Origin: an uncultured Verrucomicrobiae bacterium
Lineage (GTDB): Bacteria; Verrucomicrobiota; Verrucomicrobiia; Limisphaerales; J093
DNA length: 54,129 nucleotides
Assembly: GCA_937946835.1 (NCBI GenBank)
Contig: CALFAV010000032.1
Coordinates: 1 to 54,129, forward strand
Reading direction: 5' to 3'
Position 1 is the first letter of the stretch. Each line of letters opens with the position of its first letter. Below, one piece after another: positions 8,763 through 17,200 of this stretch. The notes below the pieces were generated by a model that ran no database searches, had not been told where the DNA came from, and worked only from the letters and a program-made list of their open reading frames with translations. Position numbers and translations under genes: made by a program.

Positions 8763-10001
8763 ATGCACGGCCCAACCTTGAATTCCGTCGCCCCGGACGG
8801 TCCGCTGGTCCGCACCCGCGGCCGGCGGCGCCGGCACCCCGCCCTCGGGCTGGGGTTGAGCGCCCTGGTGGCCGCGCTGGCGGTCCACCCGGCCGAACCC
8901 ACCGCGGCCGCGTGGCCCAACGGTCTGCCGAGCACACCCGACTTTTTCCCCATCGCCGTGTGGCTTCAGCCGCCGGCCCGGGCGGCGGCCTACCGCGCGG
9001 CGGGTATCAACCTGTACGTCGGCCTGTGGCGCGGGCCCACCGAGGCCCAACTGGCCGCGCTGCGCGCCGCCGGCATGAAGGTGATCTGCACGCAAAATGA
9101 CGTGGGCCTCGCCCACCGCGACGACCCGACCCTCGTGGGGTGGATGCACGACGACGAGCCGGACAACGCCCAGCCGCTGGGCGAGGGCCGCGGTTACGGC
9201 CCGCCCATCGCCCCGGCCCGCATCGTGGCCGACTACGAACGGATGCGCCAACGCGACCCCACCCGGCCCGTGCTGCTGAACCTCGGCCAGGGCGTGGCCT
9301 GGGACGACTGGCACGGGCGCGGCGCGCGCTCGCGCCACCCCGAGGATTACCCCGAGTACGTGAAGGGCGCCGACATCGTCTCCTTCGACATCTACCCGGT
9401 CACCCACGACCGGCCGGCGGTCAGCAGCAACCTCTGGTACGTCGCCCGCGGTGTCGAGCGCCTGGTGAACTGGACCGGCGGGGCCAAGCCGGTCTGGAGC
9501 TGCATCGAATGCACCCGCATCGCGCATCCCACCGCCAAGCCCACCCCGCACCAGGTCCGCGCCGCGGTCTGGATGGCCCTCATCCACGGCGCGCGCGGCC
9601 TGATCTACTTCGTGCACGAATGGAAACCGCGCTTCCACGAGTCGGCCCTGCTGGACGATCCGGAAATGCTGGCCGCCGTGACGCGCCTCAACCGCCAGAT
9701 CCACGAGCTGGCCCCGGTCCTGAACTCCCCCGCTCTGCCGCCCGGAACGGTGCGCGTGCAGGTGGCCGACGACGGCGCCCCCGTGGCCACGCTGGTCCAA
9801 CGCCACGCCGGCGCGTGGTACGTGTTCGCCGTGGCGATGCGCGACCGGCCGGCACGGGCGCGCTTCGAACTGGCCGGGTTGCGTGGCGAGGCGCAGGTCC
9901 AGGTGCTGGGCGAAGACCGCACCCTCCGGGCGCGGGAGGGCAGTTTCGAGGACGCCTTCACCGGCTACGCCGTGCACCTGTACCGCGTGGCCGCGCCGTG
10001 A
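8763..10001 (+). CDS. Secreted TIM-barrel glycoside hydrolase-like protein
   Basis: 412 residues. An Arg-rich start followed by LGLGLSALVAALAV is a signal peptide with a long n-region; mature start near residue 50. The pattern of the body is a TIM barrel: FFPIAVWLQ, GINLYVGLWRG, AAGMKVICTQ, VGWMHDDEPDN (about residues 125-135, a candidate acid Glu), ADIVSFDIYPV, KPVWSCIECTRI (second candidate Glu), and ARGLIYFVHEWKP. The last 80 residues form a beta domain. It looks like clan GH-A style hydrolases (GH5/GH42-like), but I cannot assign a family. It precedes a pectate-lyase-fold gene by 44 bases. Confidence 0.7.
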   Translation: MHGPTLNSVAPDGPLVRTRGRRRRHPALGLGLSALVAALAVHPAEPTAAAWPNGLPSTPDFFPIAVWLQPPARAAAYRAAGINLYVGLWRGPTEAQLAALRAAGMKVICTQNDVGLAHRDDPTLVGWMHDDEPDNAQPLGEGRGYGPPIAPARIVADYERMRQRDPTRPVLLNLGQGVAWDDWHGRGARSRHPEDYPEYVKGADIVSFDIYPVTHDRPAVSSNLWYVARGVERLVNWTGGAKPVWSCIECTRIAHPTAKPTPHQVRAAVWMALIHGARGLIYFVHEWKPRFHESALLDDPEMLAAVTRLNRQIHELAPVLNSPALPPGTVRVQVADDGAPVATLVQRHAGAWYVFAVAMRDRPARARFELAGLRGEAQVQVLGEDRTLRAREGSFEDAFTGYAVHLYRVAAP

Positions 10002-10011
10002 ACGCCGGCCG

Positions 10012-10039
10012 TTGCGTCCCGGCCCGGACCGGCTAGGCT
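10012..10039 (+). promoter_or_regulatory. Predicted promoter of the pectate-lyase-fold gene
   Basis: TTGCGT (10012-10017), 16 bases, TAGGCT (10034-10039), 6 bases to ATG 10046. A good example of the start-proximal -10 pattern. Confidence 0.5.
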
Positions 10040-10045
10040 CGGGCC

Positions 10046-11329
10046 ATGCAACGCACCCTGGGGAGTCTTCCGGCCGCCCTTTTCGCCGCCCTCACCCTCG
10101 CCTTCAAAGGCCTGATGGCCGAGCCGGGCGTGCTCAACGTCCGCGACTTCGGTGCCAAAGGCGACGGTCAAACCGACGACACCGCCGCGTTTCAAAAGGC
10201 CCTCGACGCCGCCGCGGCCGCGCGCGGCGGCACGGTCTTCGCCCCTGCGGGCAACTACCTCTTTGCCGGCCGGCTCAACGTGCCCAACGCCGTCACCCTG
10301 CGCGGGGTCTGGGAATCGGTGCCCGCGCACAACGGCATCCGCGACGCCGGCCTGCCCAGGCCCACCGACGACGGCACCACGTTCCTGGTCACCGCCGACG
10401 CCGGCACCGAGGACGCGCCGGCCTTCATCACCCTCAACGTCAACAGCACCCTCAAGGGCGTGGTGATCTACCACCCGAACCAGAACCCCGACGCGGAGCC
10501 GGTGCCCTACCCCTACGCGATTGCCATGCGCGGCAAAAACCCGGCCGTGCTCGCCGTCGAGCTGCTCAACCCCTACAACGGCATTGACGCCACCCAGAAC
10601 GAACGCCACCTCATCCGCGACGTGCATGGCCAGCCGCTGCGCCGCGGCATTTACGTGGACCAGATCTACGACATCGGCCGCATCGAGAACGTCCACTTCA
10701 ACCCCTGGTGGAGCGTGAAGCCGAAGCTCATTCAGTGGCAGATGCAGCACGGCGAGGCGTTCGTCTTCGGCCGCACGGACTGGCAGTACGTCTTCAACAC
10801 CTTCTGCTTCGGCTACCACGTGGGCTACCGCTTCCTCAAGACCGCGGCCGGCGTCTGCAACGGCAACTTCCTGGGCATCGGCGCGGACAATTGCCACACC
10901 GCGCTGGTCGTGGACGAGTGCGCCCCCTACGGCCTGCTCATCACCAACGGCGAGTTCGTCAGCTTCGAGGGGCCCGACCCGACAATGATCGAGGTGAAGG
11001 AGACCCACACCGGCACCGTGCGCTTCGTCAACTGCGCCTTCTGGGGGCCCTGCCGCCAGATCGCCAAAGTGGCCGGCCGCGGCACGGTGGGTTTCGGCGA
11101 TTGTACCTTCGTGCAGTGGGACGCGAAAAAGGAGGGGCGCCATGCCATCCGGGCCACCGGCGGCACCGTGCTGGTGCGCGGCTGCGAATTCCGCGCCGAC
11201 CGCCCGCAGGTCGAGCTGGGCGAGGGCGTTCGCCGGGCCGTGATCACCGACAACGTCTTCACCGGCGCCGCGCGGGTCGCCAATCGCAGCCCCGGCCGCG
11301 TCCAGATCGCCAACAACGTCGCCGAATAA
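10046..11329 (+). CDS. Secreted pectate-lyase-superfamily (right-handed beta-helix) protein
   Basis: 427 residues with a signal peptide (SLPAALFAALTLAFKGLMA). The hallmark of the pectate lyase 3 superfamily follows at once: VLNVRDFGAKGDGQTDDT at about residues 28-46, then AFQKALDAAA and GTVFAPAGNYLF. The rest is short repeated strands of a parallel beta-helix. Relatives include pectate lyases, polygalacturonases and phage-type depolymerases; which reaction this one performs cannot be read. It adds to the pectin theme of the carbohydrate locus that starts 1.3 kb downstream. It ends 9 bases before the convergent hydroxylase gene. Confidence 0.8.
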   Translation: MQRTLGSLPAALFAALTLAFKGLMAEPGVLNVRDFGAKGDGQTDDTAAFQKALDAAAAARGGTVFAPAGNYLFAGRLNVPNAVTLRGVWESVPAHNGIRDAGLPRPTDDGTTFLVTADAGTEDAPAFITLNVNSTLKGVVIYHPNQNPDAEPVPYPYAIAMRGKNPAVLAVELLNPYNGIDATQNERHLIRDVHGQPLRRGIYVDQIYDIGRIENVHFNPWWSVKPKLIQWQMQHGEAFVFGRTDWQYVFNTFCFGYHVGYRFLKTAAGVCNGNFLGIGADNCHTALVVDECAPYGLLITNGEFVSFEGPDPTMIEVKETHTGTVRFVNCAFWGPCRQIAKVAGRGTVGFGDCTFVQWDAKKEGRHAIRATGGTVLVRGCEFRADRPQVELGEGVRRAVITDNVFTGAARVANRSPGRVQIANNVAE

Positions 11330-11338
11330 CGCCCCGGG

Positions 11339-11926
11339 TCACACGCGCCGGCAGGTCAGCGGCTGGAGATTGGGCACCGCGGGGCCCACCGGTTGGGCGA
11401 ACGCGATCTTCGAGCGCCGCAACAGCGTGCCCAGCACCAAGTCGGCCAGCGGCAGAACCACGTTGAAGTTCTTGTGCATGTACCGGTGGTGCAGCAGGTG
11501 GTGGCCGTTCAACCGGAAGAAAAGGCCGGAACGCTCGATGTGGCGCCGCCGCGGCAGATGCATGCACCAGTGCAGGTATTCGTAGGCGGCATAGTACACC
11601 GCGCACGCCAGGGGGCCGCCCACGGCCAGACCCCACCGGCCGGTGAGCCCCGCCAGCCCCACAAACGGCAAACTGCACACCCCCACAATCACCGGCCCGT
11701 TCCACCAGGCCATCGGGATGGTCCATTTGTCTTTTTCTTCGGTCAGATGGTAGGTGTGGTCGGCGCGGAAGACCCGATGATGCACCAGCGCATGGGCGCG
11801 GAACGGGTAGGTGAACCCCTTGATCGGCCGGTGCATCACCCAGCGATGCAACGCCCACTCGAAGAAGGAACCGAAGACCCCACCCGCCACCAGGCTCGCC
11901 GCCATCCAGAAGACAAAATCCGTCAT
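11339..11926 (-). CDS. Fatty acid hydroxylase / sterol desaturase family membrane protein
   Basis: 195 residues with about four membrane segments. The histidine clusters that bind the di-iron centre are all visible: HRWVMH at 27-32, HALVHH at 45-50, HWCMH near 120 and HHLLHHRYMH near 142-151. Members use O2 to hydroxylate or desaturate lipids, sterols or carotenoids in the membrane; the compact size fits carotenoid or fatty acid hydroxylases. No carotenoid or lipid genes are adjacent, so the substrate is open. It is convergent with the pectate-lyase-fold gene and 9 bases apart. Confidence 0.85.
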   Translation of the reverse strand: MTDFVFWMAASLVAGGVFGSFFEWALHRWVMHRPIKGFTYPFRAHALVHHRVFRADHTYHLTEEKDKWTIPMAWWNGPVIVGVCSLPFVGLAGLTGRWGLAVGGPLACAVYYAAYEYLHWCMHLPRRRHIERSGLFFRLNGHHLLHHRYMHKNFNVVLPLADLVLGTLLRRSKIAFAQPVGPAVPNLQPLTCRRV

Positions 11927-12164
11927 TGTGCAGGGTCAATATCCCCCCGATTCGGGACTTCGCCAGTGCGGGGGCAAAAAATATTCCCGCGCCGGCACCC
12001 GCTCACCGGCGGCCCCTGGTCCGCCCGCTACGAAAGATTCGACGCCCGGCCGCGGCTGCCTAAACTGCGGGCACCCGTGGCGGAAGTCCAAACCCGTTTC
12101 TGTGTCACCACCCCGCCCACCGGCCGCGCCAGTGGCCGCCCGCCTTGATGCCCGTCGCGCGGCA
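11927..12164. other. Intergenic stretch without a recognised gene
   Basis: About 240 bases upstream of both the hydroxylase gene and the methyltransferase relic. Reading frames are open on the plus strand but give no family-like sequence. No clear promoter for the hydroxylase was found. Confidence 0.5.
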
Positions 12165-12510
12165 CTGACCCTGGCCCGCCAACACCTTCTCACCGCCCGG
12201 TTCGATTGCTACAAGATCAAGGAGGGGAGCGCACGCGTCCCGCGTGCCGAATCGGGCGTCCCGCCCGATTCCTCCATCCCATCTTCCGTTTGGCGGGACG
12301 CCGAACGGGACACGCCAGAGGCGTGTGCTCCCCCCAACCCCGCCCTGGGCTTCGTCTGCAAGACCGTCCCGCACATCACGCTCCGGAGCATCGCCCGGAA
12401 CGCGGCCCTGGACGCCATCTTCACCAGGCACCAGCCCGTCCTCGACGCCAAGCGGGCTGCTTGGCGGACCAAGCTGGACGAGGCCGCCTTCGCGCCCCTC
12501 AGCGGCACGG
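12165..12510 (+). pseudogene. Relic of a site-specific adenine DNA methyltransferase, C-terminal part
   Basis: In one plus-strand frame, LTLARQHLLTARFDCYKIKEG (start of the relic) and, after an inserted repeat, GFVCKTVPHITLRSIARN followed by IFTRHQPVLDAKRAAW match the C-terminal region of large site-specific DNA methyltransferases, which I know to read like ...DCYMLADS...GFVYKRVPHITLKSIANN...WQEKLEPLRRALN. The catalytic motifs are absent, there is no credible start, and the sequence is interrupted at 12225-12332 by a hairpin element that happens to keep the frame. It is therefore a remnant of a lost modification or defence system. Confidence 0.6.
12225..12332. repeat. Hairpin-rich dispersed repeat inserted in the methyltransferase relic
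   Basis: Two 39-base arms (12225-12263 and 12294-12332) are inverted copies with 29 of 39 positions matching. Inside are three perfect small hairpins: 12231-12247 (7-base arms, loop TCC), 12249-12271 (10-base arms, loop TCC) and 12311-12325 (6-base arms, loop AGA). The ends are GGGAGC and GCTCCC. The shape is that of a REP/MITE-like element; I recall similar GGGAGCGCACGC sequences scattered through genomes of this phylum, but a copy count needs the whole genome. Confidence 0.65.
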
Positions 12511-12565
12511 TATCGCTGCCGTTTGCAGCCGGCCACTCAACCGCTGCGCAAGTTGTGCCTTCTAC

Positions 12566-12622
12566 GGTGGGGTGGCGAACCACGGTTGAATGACATTCCG
12601 GGTGGTGGTTAGATTCCCCACC
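12566..12622. repeat. Nested inverted repeat between relic and GH172 gene
   Basis: Outer arms GGTGGGG (12566-12572) and CCCCACC (12616-12622) enclose AACCAC and GTGGTT. It lies just past the 3' end of the minus-strand GH172 gene and could act as a transcription or RNA-stability stem, but no T-tract follows. Confidence 0.3.
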
Positions 12623-12662
12623 CCGGGCGAGCAGGGCTCGACGCCGACCCGCGCCACTCGGC

Positions 12663-14207
12663 TCAGCGCCGGTAGTAGAAGACCACCCCGCTGTAACGGC
12701 TCGAGTCCAGATTCGGCCCGCGCTCGGGATCGTGGCCGTGTTCCCAGGTGATCCGCAGCGACTCGCGGAAGGGCACGCCGGCCGGCAGGTGAAAGCGGTA
12801 GGCCACCGGCCCGTCCGCCTGCCGCGTAATGCCATGCAGCGGCAGGGCCGCCGTGTGGCTCAATCCCCAGGCAAAGTTGAAAAAGTCTTCCGTGCCTGTG
12901 CCGTGGAGCGAAGGGGTGGTCTCGCCGTCCACAACGAATCGGTCGTCGCCCTCCATGTGGCCGGGCCGGTCCATGACCAGCCCCACGAAATGGCCCGGGC
13001 CCGGGGTGTCCAATACGATGTAGTCCCGGCCCGGTGGCGGCGAAGGGTGGTCATAGCGGCGCGCGTGCAGCCGCAGGGCATCCGCGGCGGGAGGCGAGGC
13101 GAGCACGTGAACGCTGCCGGTGACGCGCACCGGTCCGTCGGCCACGGACCGAAGCTTCACCCGCGCCGCGCGGTGGAACGGCATCGGCAGGTACTGGTAA
13201 AACACGCCTCCGGCAAAGCCCAGCCACAGCCCGCGCACTTCACTCAGCGGCCGGGTTTCCCCGACACCACAAAACGGCCCGAGTGGCGCCGCCACGGCCG
13301 GTTGCTCTTGGCCATCCCAGTGGCACAAAATCTCCAACGCTTCCGGTCGGTCCGTTTCAAAGCGCAGGCCGGCCAGCGTGCCCGGGCCATCGTGTTGAAA
13401 GATGGTCTCGGTCGCCCCGGGCGCGATCGTGCGCGTGAAGGCGTGCGTGCGGCCGGACTGGTCGGCGGGCCACGGCGAAGCCCCCGCTTGCGCGCATACC
13501 TCACGCCACCGCGCCAGTGCCACGCGTTCGGCCGGTTCGAGTTCTCGGGAAAAAGGGCGCACCGCCGCGCCGGCGGGCAGCCGCCGCCACGTGACCTGGT
13601 AATAGAGGTGCGGGATGCGCTCGCCGCGCGCGTTGTGGCGATACTGGTATCGGTCCGGCGGCGCGGTCGGTTGCAGCACCACCCGGGCCGCGCGTTGAAA
13701 CCCCAGCGGCACATGGGCGAAACGGCCCGGGAATTTCGGATCGCCACACAGACCCGCCAGCGGCGCGACGAACGGCTCGCGCCCGCGGGTGAACAGGTCG
13801 TCCAGGTTGCTGTGGAGGGCGGGCCGGTCCGGGTCGTCCAGGTAGATCAGCAGGTCATACGGTTCGCTGCCCCGTTGGCCCTTGTAGGTGAACCACAGCC
13901 GGTCAATCACACCAGGGCCGTCCGCCTCCATGAGCACAAAGCGTCGGCCCGGCTCGATCCGCAGGAAATTGCCCGAGTCATAAAAGCCGCCATCGCGGTC
14001 GTAGCCGGAGGCCTGGTGCGTCGTCCACGGCTTGGGGCGGGGAATTGCGGCAAAGTCCAGGAACTCGGCCATCGTGCCGGGGCGGGAGGTGGTGACTTCA
14101 GGGAGTTCGGCCGCGGCAGTCCGCGACCAACCGCCCGCGAGCGCGGCCAGCAAGCCAAGACCCCACCGCGCGCCGCGACCGAACCGCATCCGCTCCGCGT
14201 TGCTCAC
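12663..14207 (-). CDS. Secreted GH172 (DUF2961) glycoside hydrolase-like protein
   Basis: 514 residues from the GTG at 14207. An alternative ATG at 14189 gives 508. A signal peptide follows (WGLGLLAALAGGWSRTAAA). The DUF2961 fold, now family GH172, is recognisable by GPGVIDRLWFT, DPDRPALHSNLDDLF, GVFYQYLPMPFHRAARV, HFVGLVMDRPG and the C-terminal TPSLHGTGTEDFFNFAWG with its conserved glutamate. Characterised GH172 enzymes act on D-arabinofuranose and fructofuranose linkages. It is divergent from the lyase fusion gene across 66-84 bases and is probably part of the same carbohydrate locus. A CAGACT box 6 bases before the GTG supports that start. Confidence 0.8.
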   Translation of the reverse strand: MSNAERMRFGRGARWGLGLLAALAGGWSRTAAAELPEVTTSRPGTMAEFLDFAAIPRPKPWTTHQASGYDRDGGFYDSGNFLRIEPGRRFVLMEADGPGVIDRLWFTYKGQRGSEPYDLLIYLDDPDRPALHSNLDDLFTRGREPFVAPLAGLCGDPKFPGRFAHVPLGFQRAARVVLQPTAPPDRYQYRHNARGERIPHLYYQVTWRRLPAGAAVRPFSRELEPAERVALARWREVCAQAGASPWPADQSGRTHAFTRTIAPGATETIFQHDGPGTLAGLRFETDRPEALEILCHWDGQEQPAVAAPLGPFCGVGETRPLSEVRGLWLGFAGGVFYQYLPMPFHRAARVKLRSVADGPVRVTGSVHVLASPPAADALRLHARRYDHPSPPPGRDYIVLDTPGPGHFVGLVMDRPGHMEGDDRFVVDGETTPSLHGTGTEDFFNFAWGLSHTAALPLHGITRQADGPVAYRFHLPAGVPFRESLRITWEHGHDPERGPNLDSSRYSGVVFYYRR

Positions 14208-14273
14208 GCCGCCAGTCTGCCGGGCTTGTGTGGGCCGGGCCAGCGTCATTACCGTCAAGCGGAACGCAGCACG

Positions 14274-17200
14274 ATGCCGAGCCGAATTCCAGTCCGCCGG
14301 GGGACCGGCCTGCTCTCGATGGCGGTCGCATTGCGGTTGATCCCTTGGGCGATGGCGGACCTGCCTTCCGTTCTCCACAGTGAGGATGGTTCGGAAATGG
14401 TCCTCATCCCCGCCGGGCCGTTCGTCATGGGCAGCCACACCGGCGCGCCGGAGGAAACACCGCCGCACCGGCGGGAGCTGCCGGCGTTTTACCTCGACCG
14501 CACCGAGGTCACGGTCGCGCAATACGCCGCTTTCCTCGCCGCCACCGGCCATCCGGCACCGCCCGGCTGGACCAACGGCGTGCCGCCCGCCGGCACCGAG
14601 TCGCTGCCCGTCACCAACATCCGCTGGGCCGACGCCCTCCGCTACGCGCGCTGGGCCGGCAAACGCCTGCCCACCGAAGCCGAATGGGAAAAAGCCGCGC
14701 GCGGCCCGGACGGTCGCCCTTTCCCGTGGGGCAACGCCGACGACCCGGCCCGGCGCAACAAGGATTCCGGCAAGCTGCGGCCGGTCGGTTCCTTTCCCCA
14801 GGGCGCGTCGCCTTACGGCTGCCTGGACCTGTCGGGCAACGCCTGGGAGTGGACCGCCGACTGGTTCGAGCCGTATCCGGGCACGACCGCCCGCTCGCCG
14901 CACTTCGGCCGGCACTACAAGGTTATTCGCGGCGGCGCAGGCGAATACCTGTACGCCGCGCCCAACACCGGCACGACCTTCCAACGCGCGCGGCTCGTGC
15001 CTTACGGCGCGCACGATTTCATCGGCTTCCGCTGCGCCAAGGACCCGCCCGGCCGGCCGCCGCCCTACGATGTCGAGGCGTGGCTCCAGGAGGCGGACGC
15101 CTTGGAGAAGGCCACCCTGCCGCCGCCGCGCGCGTTGACCCACGAGCGCAAATTCGCCGCGCTCAATGCTGCCGGCGACATTCCGGTGCGCCTCGTCGGC
15201 GCGCCCGGCCAAAGCGGCCTGGTCACGATGGGCTTTCCGATGCCGCGGGGCCGCGTGCGCCACGCCGCCCAACTGCGCGTGCTGGATGGTGCGGGGCAAC
15301 CCCGCCCGCTGGCCACCGGACCGCTGGCGGCGTGGCCGGACGGGTCGCTGCGCTGGGTGTTGTTGCGCTTCCCCGGGCGGAGCGACGAGACCGTGAGCGT
15401 GAAGCTCGAAGGCGGCCCGGCCGGCGCGGCCTCAACACCCCGCGTGACCTGGATCACCAACGGCGCGATCTGGCGGCTCGACACGGGCGCAATCCAACTG
15501 GAGCTGGACCGCGAGCACGGCCTGCGCGCCCTGGGACGCCAGGGAAAGCCCGTCGTTGAGGGACTTGACCTGAACCTCACCCTCCAGGAAGCCGACGGCA
15601 CGCGAGCGTTGCGGGCCGGACCGGCCGAGGCCTTCGAGGTGGAGTCCCGCTCCGACCTGCACGCCGACCTGCGCTGGCGCGGGCGCTTCGCGGACACCCA
15701 GGGCCGGCCGGGTCCGATGCGTTACGATCTGCGGCTCCGGGCCGAGGCCGGGTCGGGCCAGGTCCGGTGTTGGCTGACGGTGCTGCACGCGGCGGCCCGG
15801 CAGCCGCCGTGGGAGGAGTTGAAGCCGCAGGTCGCGGTGGCGGACTGGCGCCTGGCGGCGCGGCTGGTCGAGCCGGCCGCGAGCTGGGTTCTCGGCCGGG
15901 AGTCGGCCGCACTGGGGGTCAGCAACGCGGCGGCACTGCGGCTCCACCAGCCCGACGATCTGAGCTACCGCATCACTGACGGCGACCGCGAACTGGCCGC
16001 GGGCACACGCGCGCCGGGTTGGTTGGCTGCTGTTCACGGCGGGGCCGCCGTCAGCCTTGGCGTGCGCGAGTTCTGGCAGAACCATCCCAAGGCGCTGTTC
16101 GCCTCCGGTCGTGAGTTTGGCCTTCGGCTCTGGGCGGGCGACGCGCCGATGGTCTGGGAAGGGGGGCTGGCCAAAACGCACGAGTTCGTGCTCGAGGTCA
16201 CCGACGCGCCGACCGCGCCCGCCGTCGAGCCGCTGCTGGGCATTGTGCCGCCGGCGTGGGCCTGCGGGTCGGAGGCCGCCGGGGCGTTGCTCCCGCGCGA
16301 CGCGGACGCGCTCCGCCAACTGGGCTACTGGGAGGCCTGGCGGGAGGCGGGAATGCGCCAGTGGGTCAACGCCATGCCCACCGGCCTGCGCGACTACGGT
16401 GACGCCTACATGGGCGGGCCTTACAAGGGCAAGAACGCCTATCTGAACCTCGAGTACGACGTGCCGCTGAACTTCCTCCACCAGTTCCTGCGCACCGGCG
16501 AACGCTGGTATTTCGACGCGGCCGCCGCCATGGTGCGGCATCAGGCGGACGTGGACACGGAGAACGTCACCGGGTTCGCCTGGAAACACAGCCCGCTCCA
16601 CACCACCACCGAAGCGGAGTTCGGCCACGTGTTCCTGCGCGGGCTGCTGTTGCACCACCTGTTGACCGGCGACCGGCGCGACCGCGAGATGGCCGAGCGG
16701 TTGGGCGATTGGATCGCGGGCGCACTGGAGCGCGGTGCGGGCATCGGCAACGAGCGCCAGATCGGTTGGTCGCTCTACGCGGTGACCGCGCTGCACGAGG
16801 TCACGGGCCGGCCGCGTTACCTTGAGGCGGCGCGGGCGCTGGCCGGCCGGCTGGCGCGCGAGCAGGCGCCCACCGGGCGGTTCAACATCCGATGGGACAA
16901 CCGCATCGCCTTTTTCAACGGCATCGCCGCCAGCGGCCTGTTGAGCGTGAACGAACTCGCCCCCGACCTCACCCTCGAACGCACCGTGCTGCGGCTGGCC
17001 GAGCGCACGTTGGGGATGTATCCCGAATACGCCGGCCGCACGCTCAACGCCTGGTGCTGGGTGCTGGCGCGCACCGGCGACGCCCGCTTTCTTCACCACC
17101 TGGAGCGCACCTGGGTCAGCACGCTGGAGTTCCTGCTCGACCGCGACACCAGCACGGCCGAGACGCACGCCTGGCGGTTCCCGGCCTTTGCCGCCCGCTA

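Noticed and set aside
12199..12213. GGTTCGATTGC, looks like a tRNA T-loop
   Set aside because: No acceptor stem or anticodon arm can be built around it, and it encodes the RFDCY segment of the methyltransferase relic.
12732..14273. Upstream in-frame extension of the FGE-lyase fusion by 514 codons
   Set aside because: It runs antisense through the GH172 gene, and a signal peptide and FGE domain begin just after the ATG at 14274.
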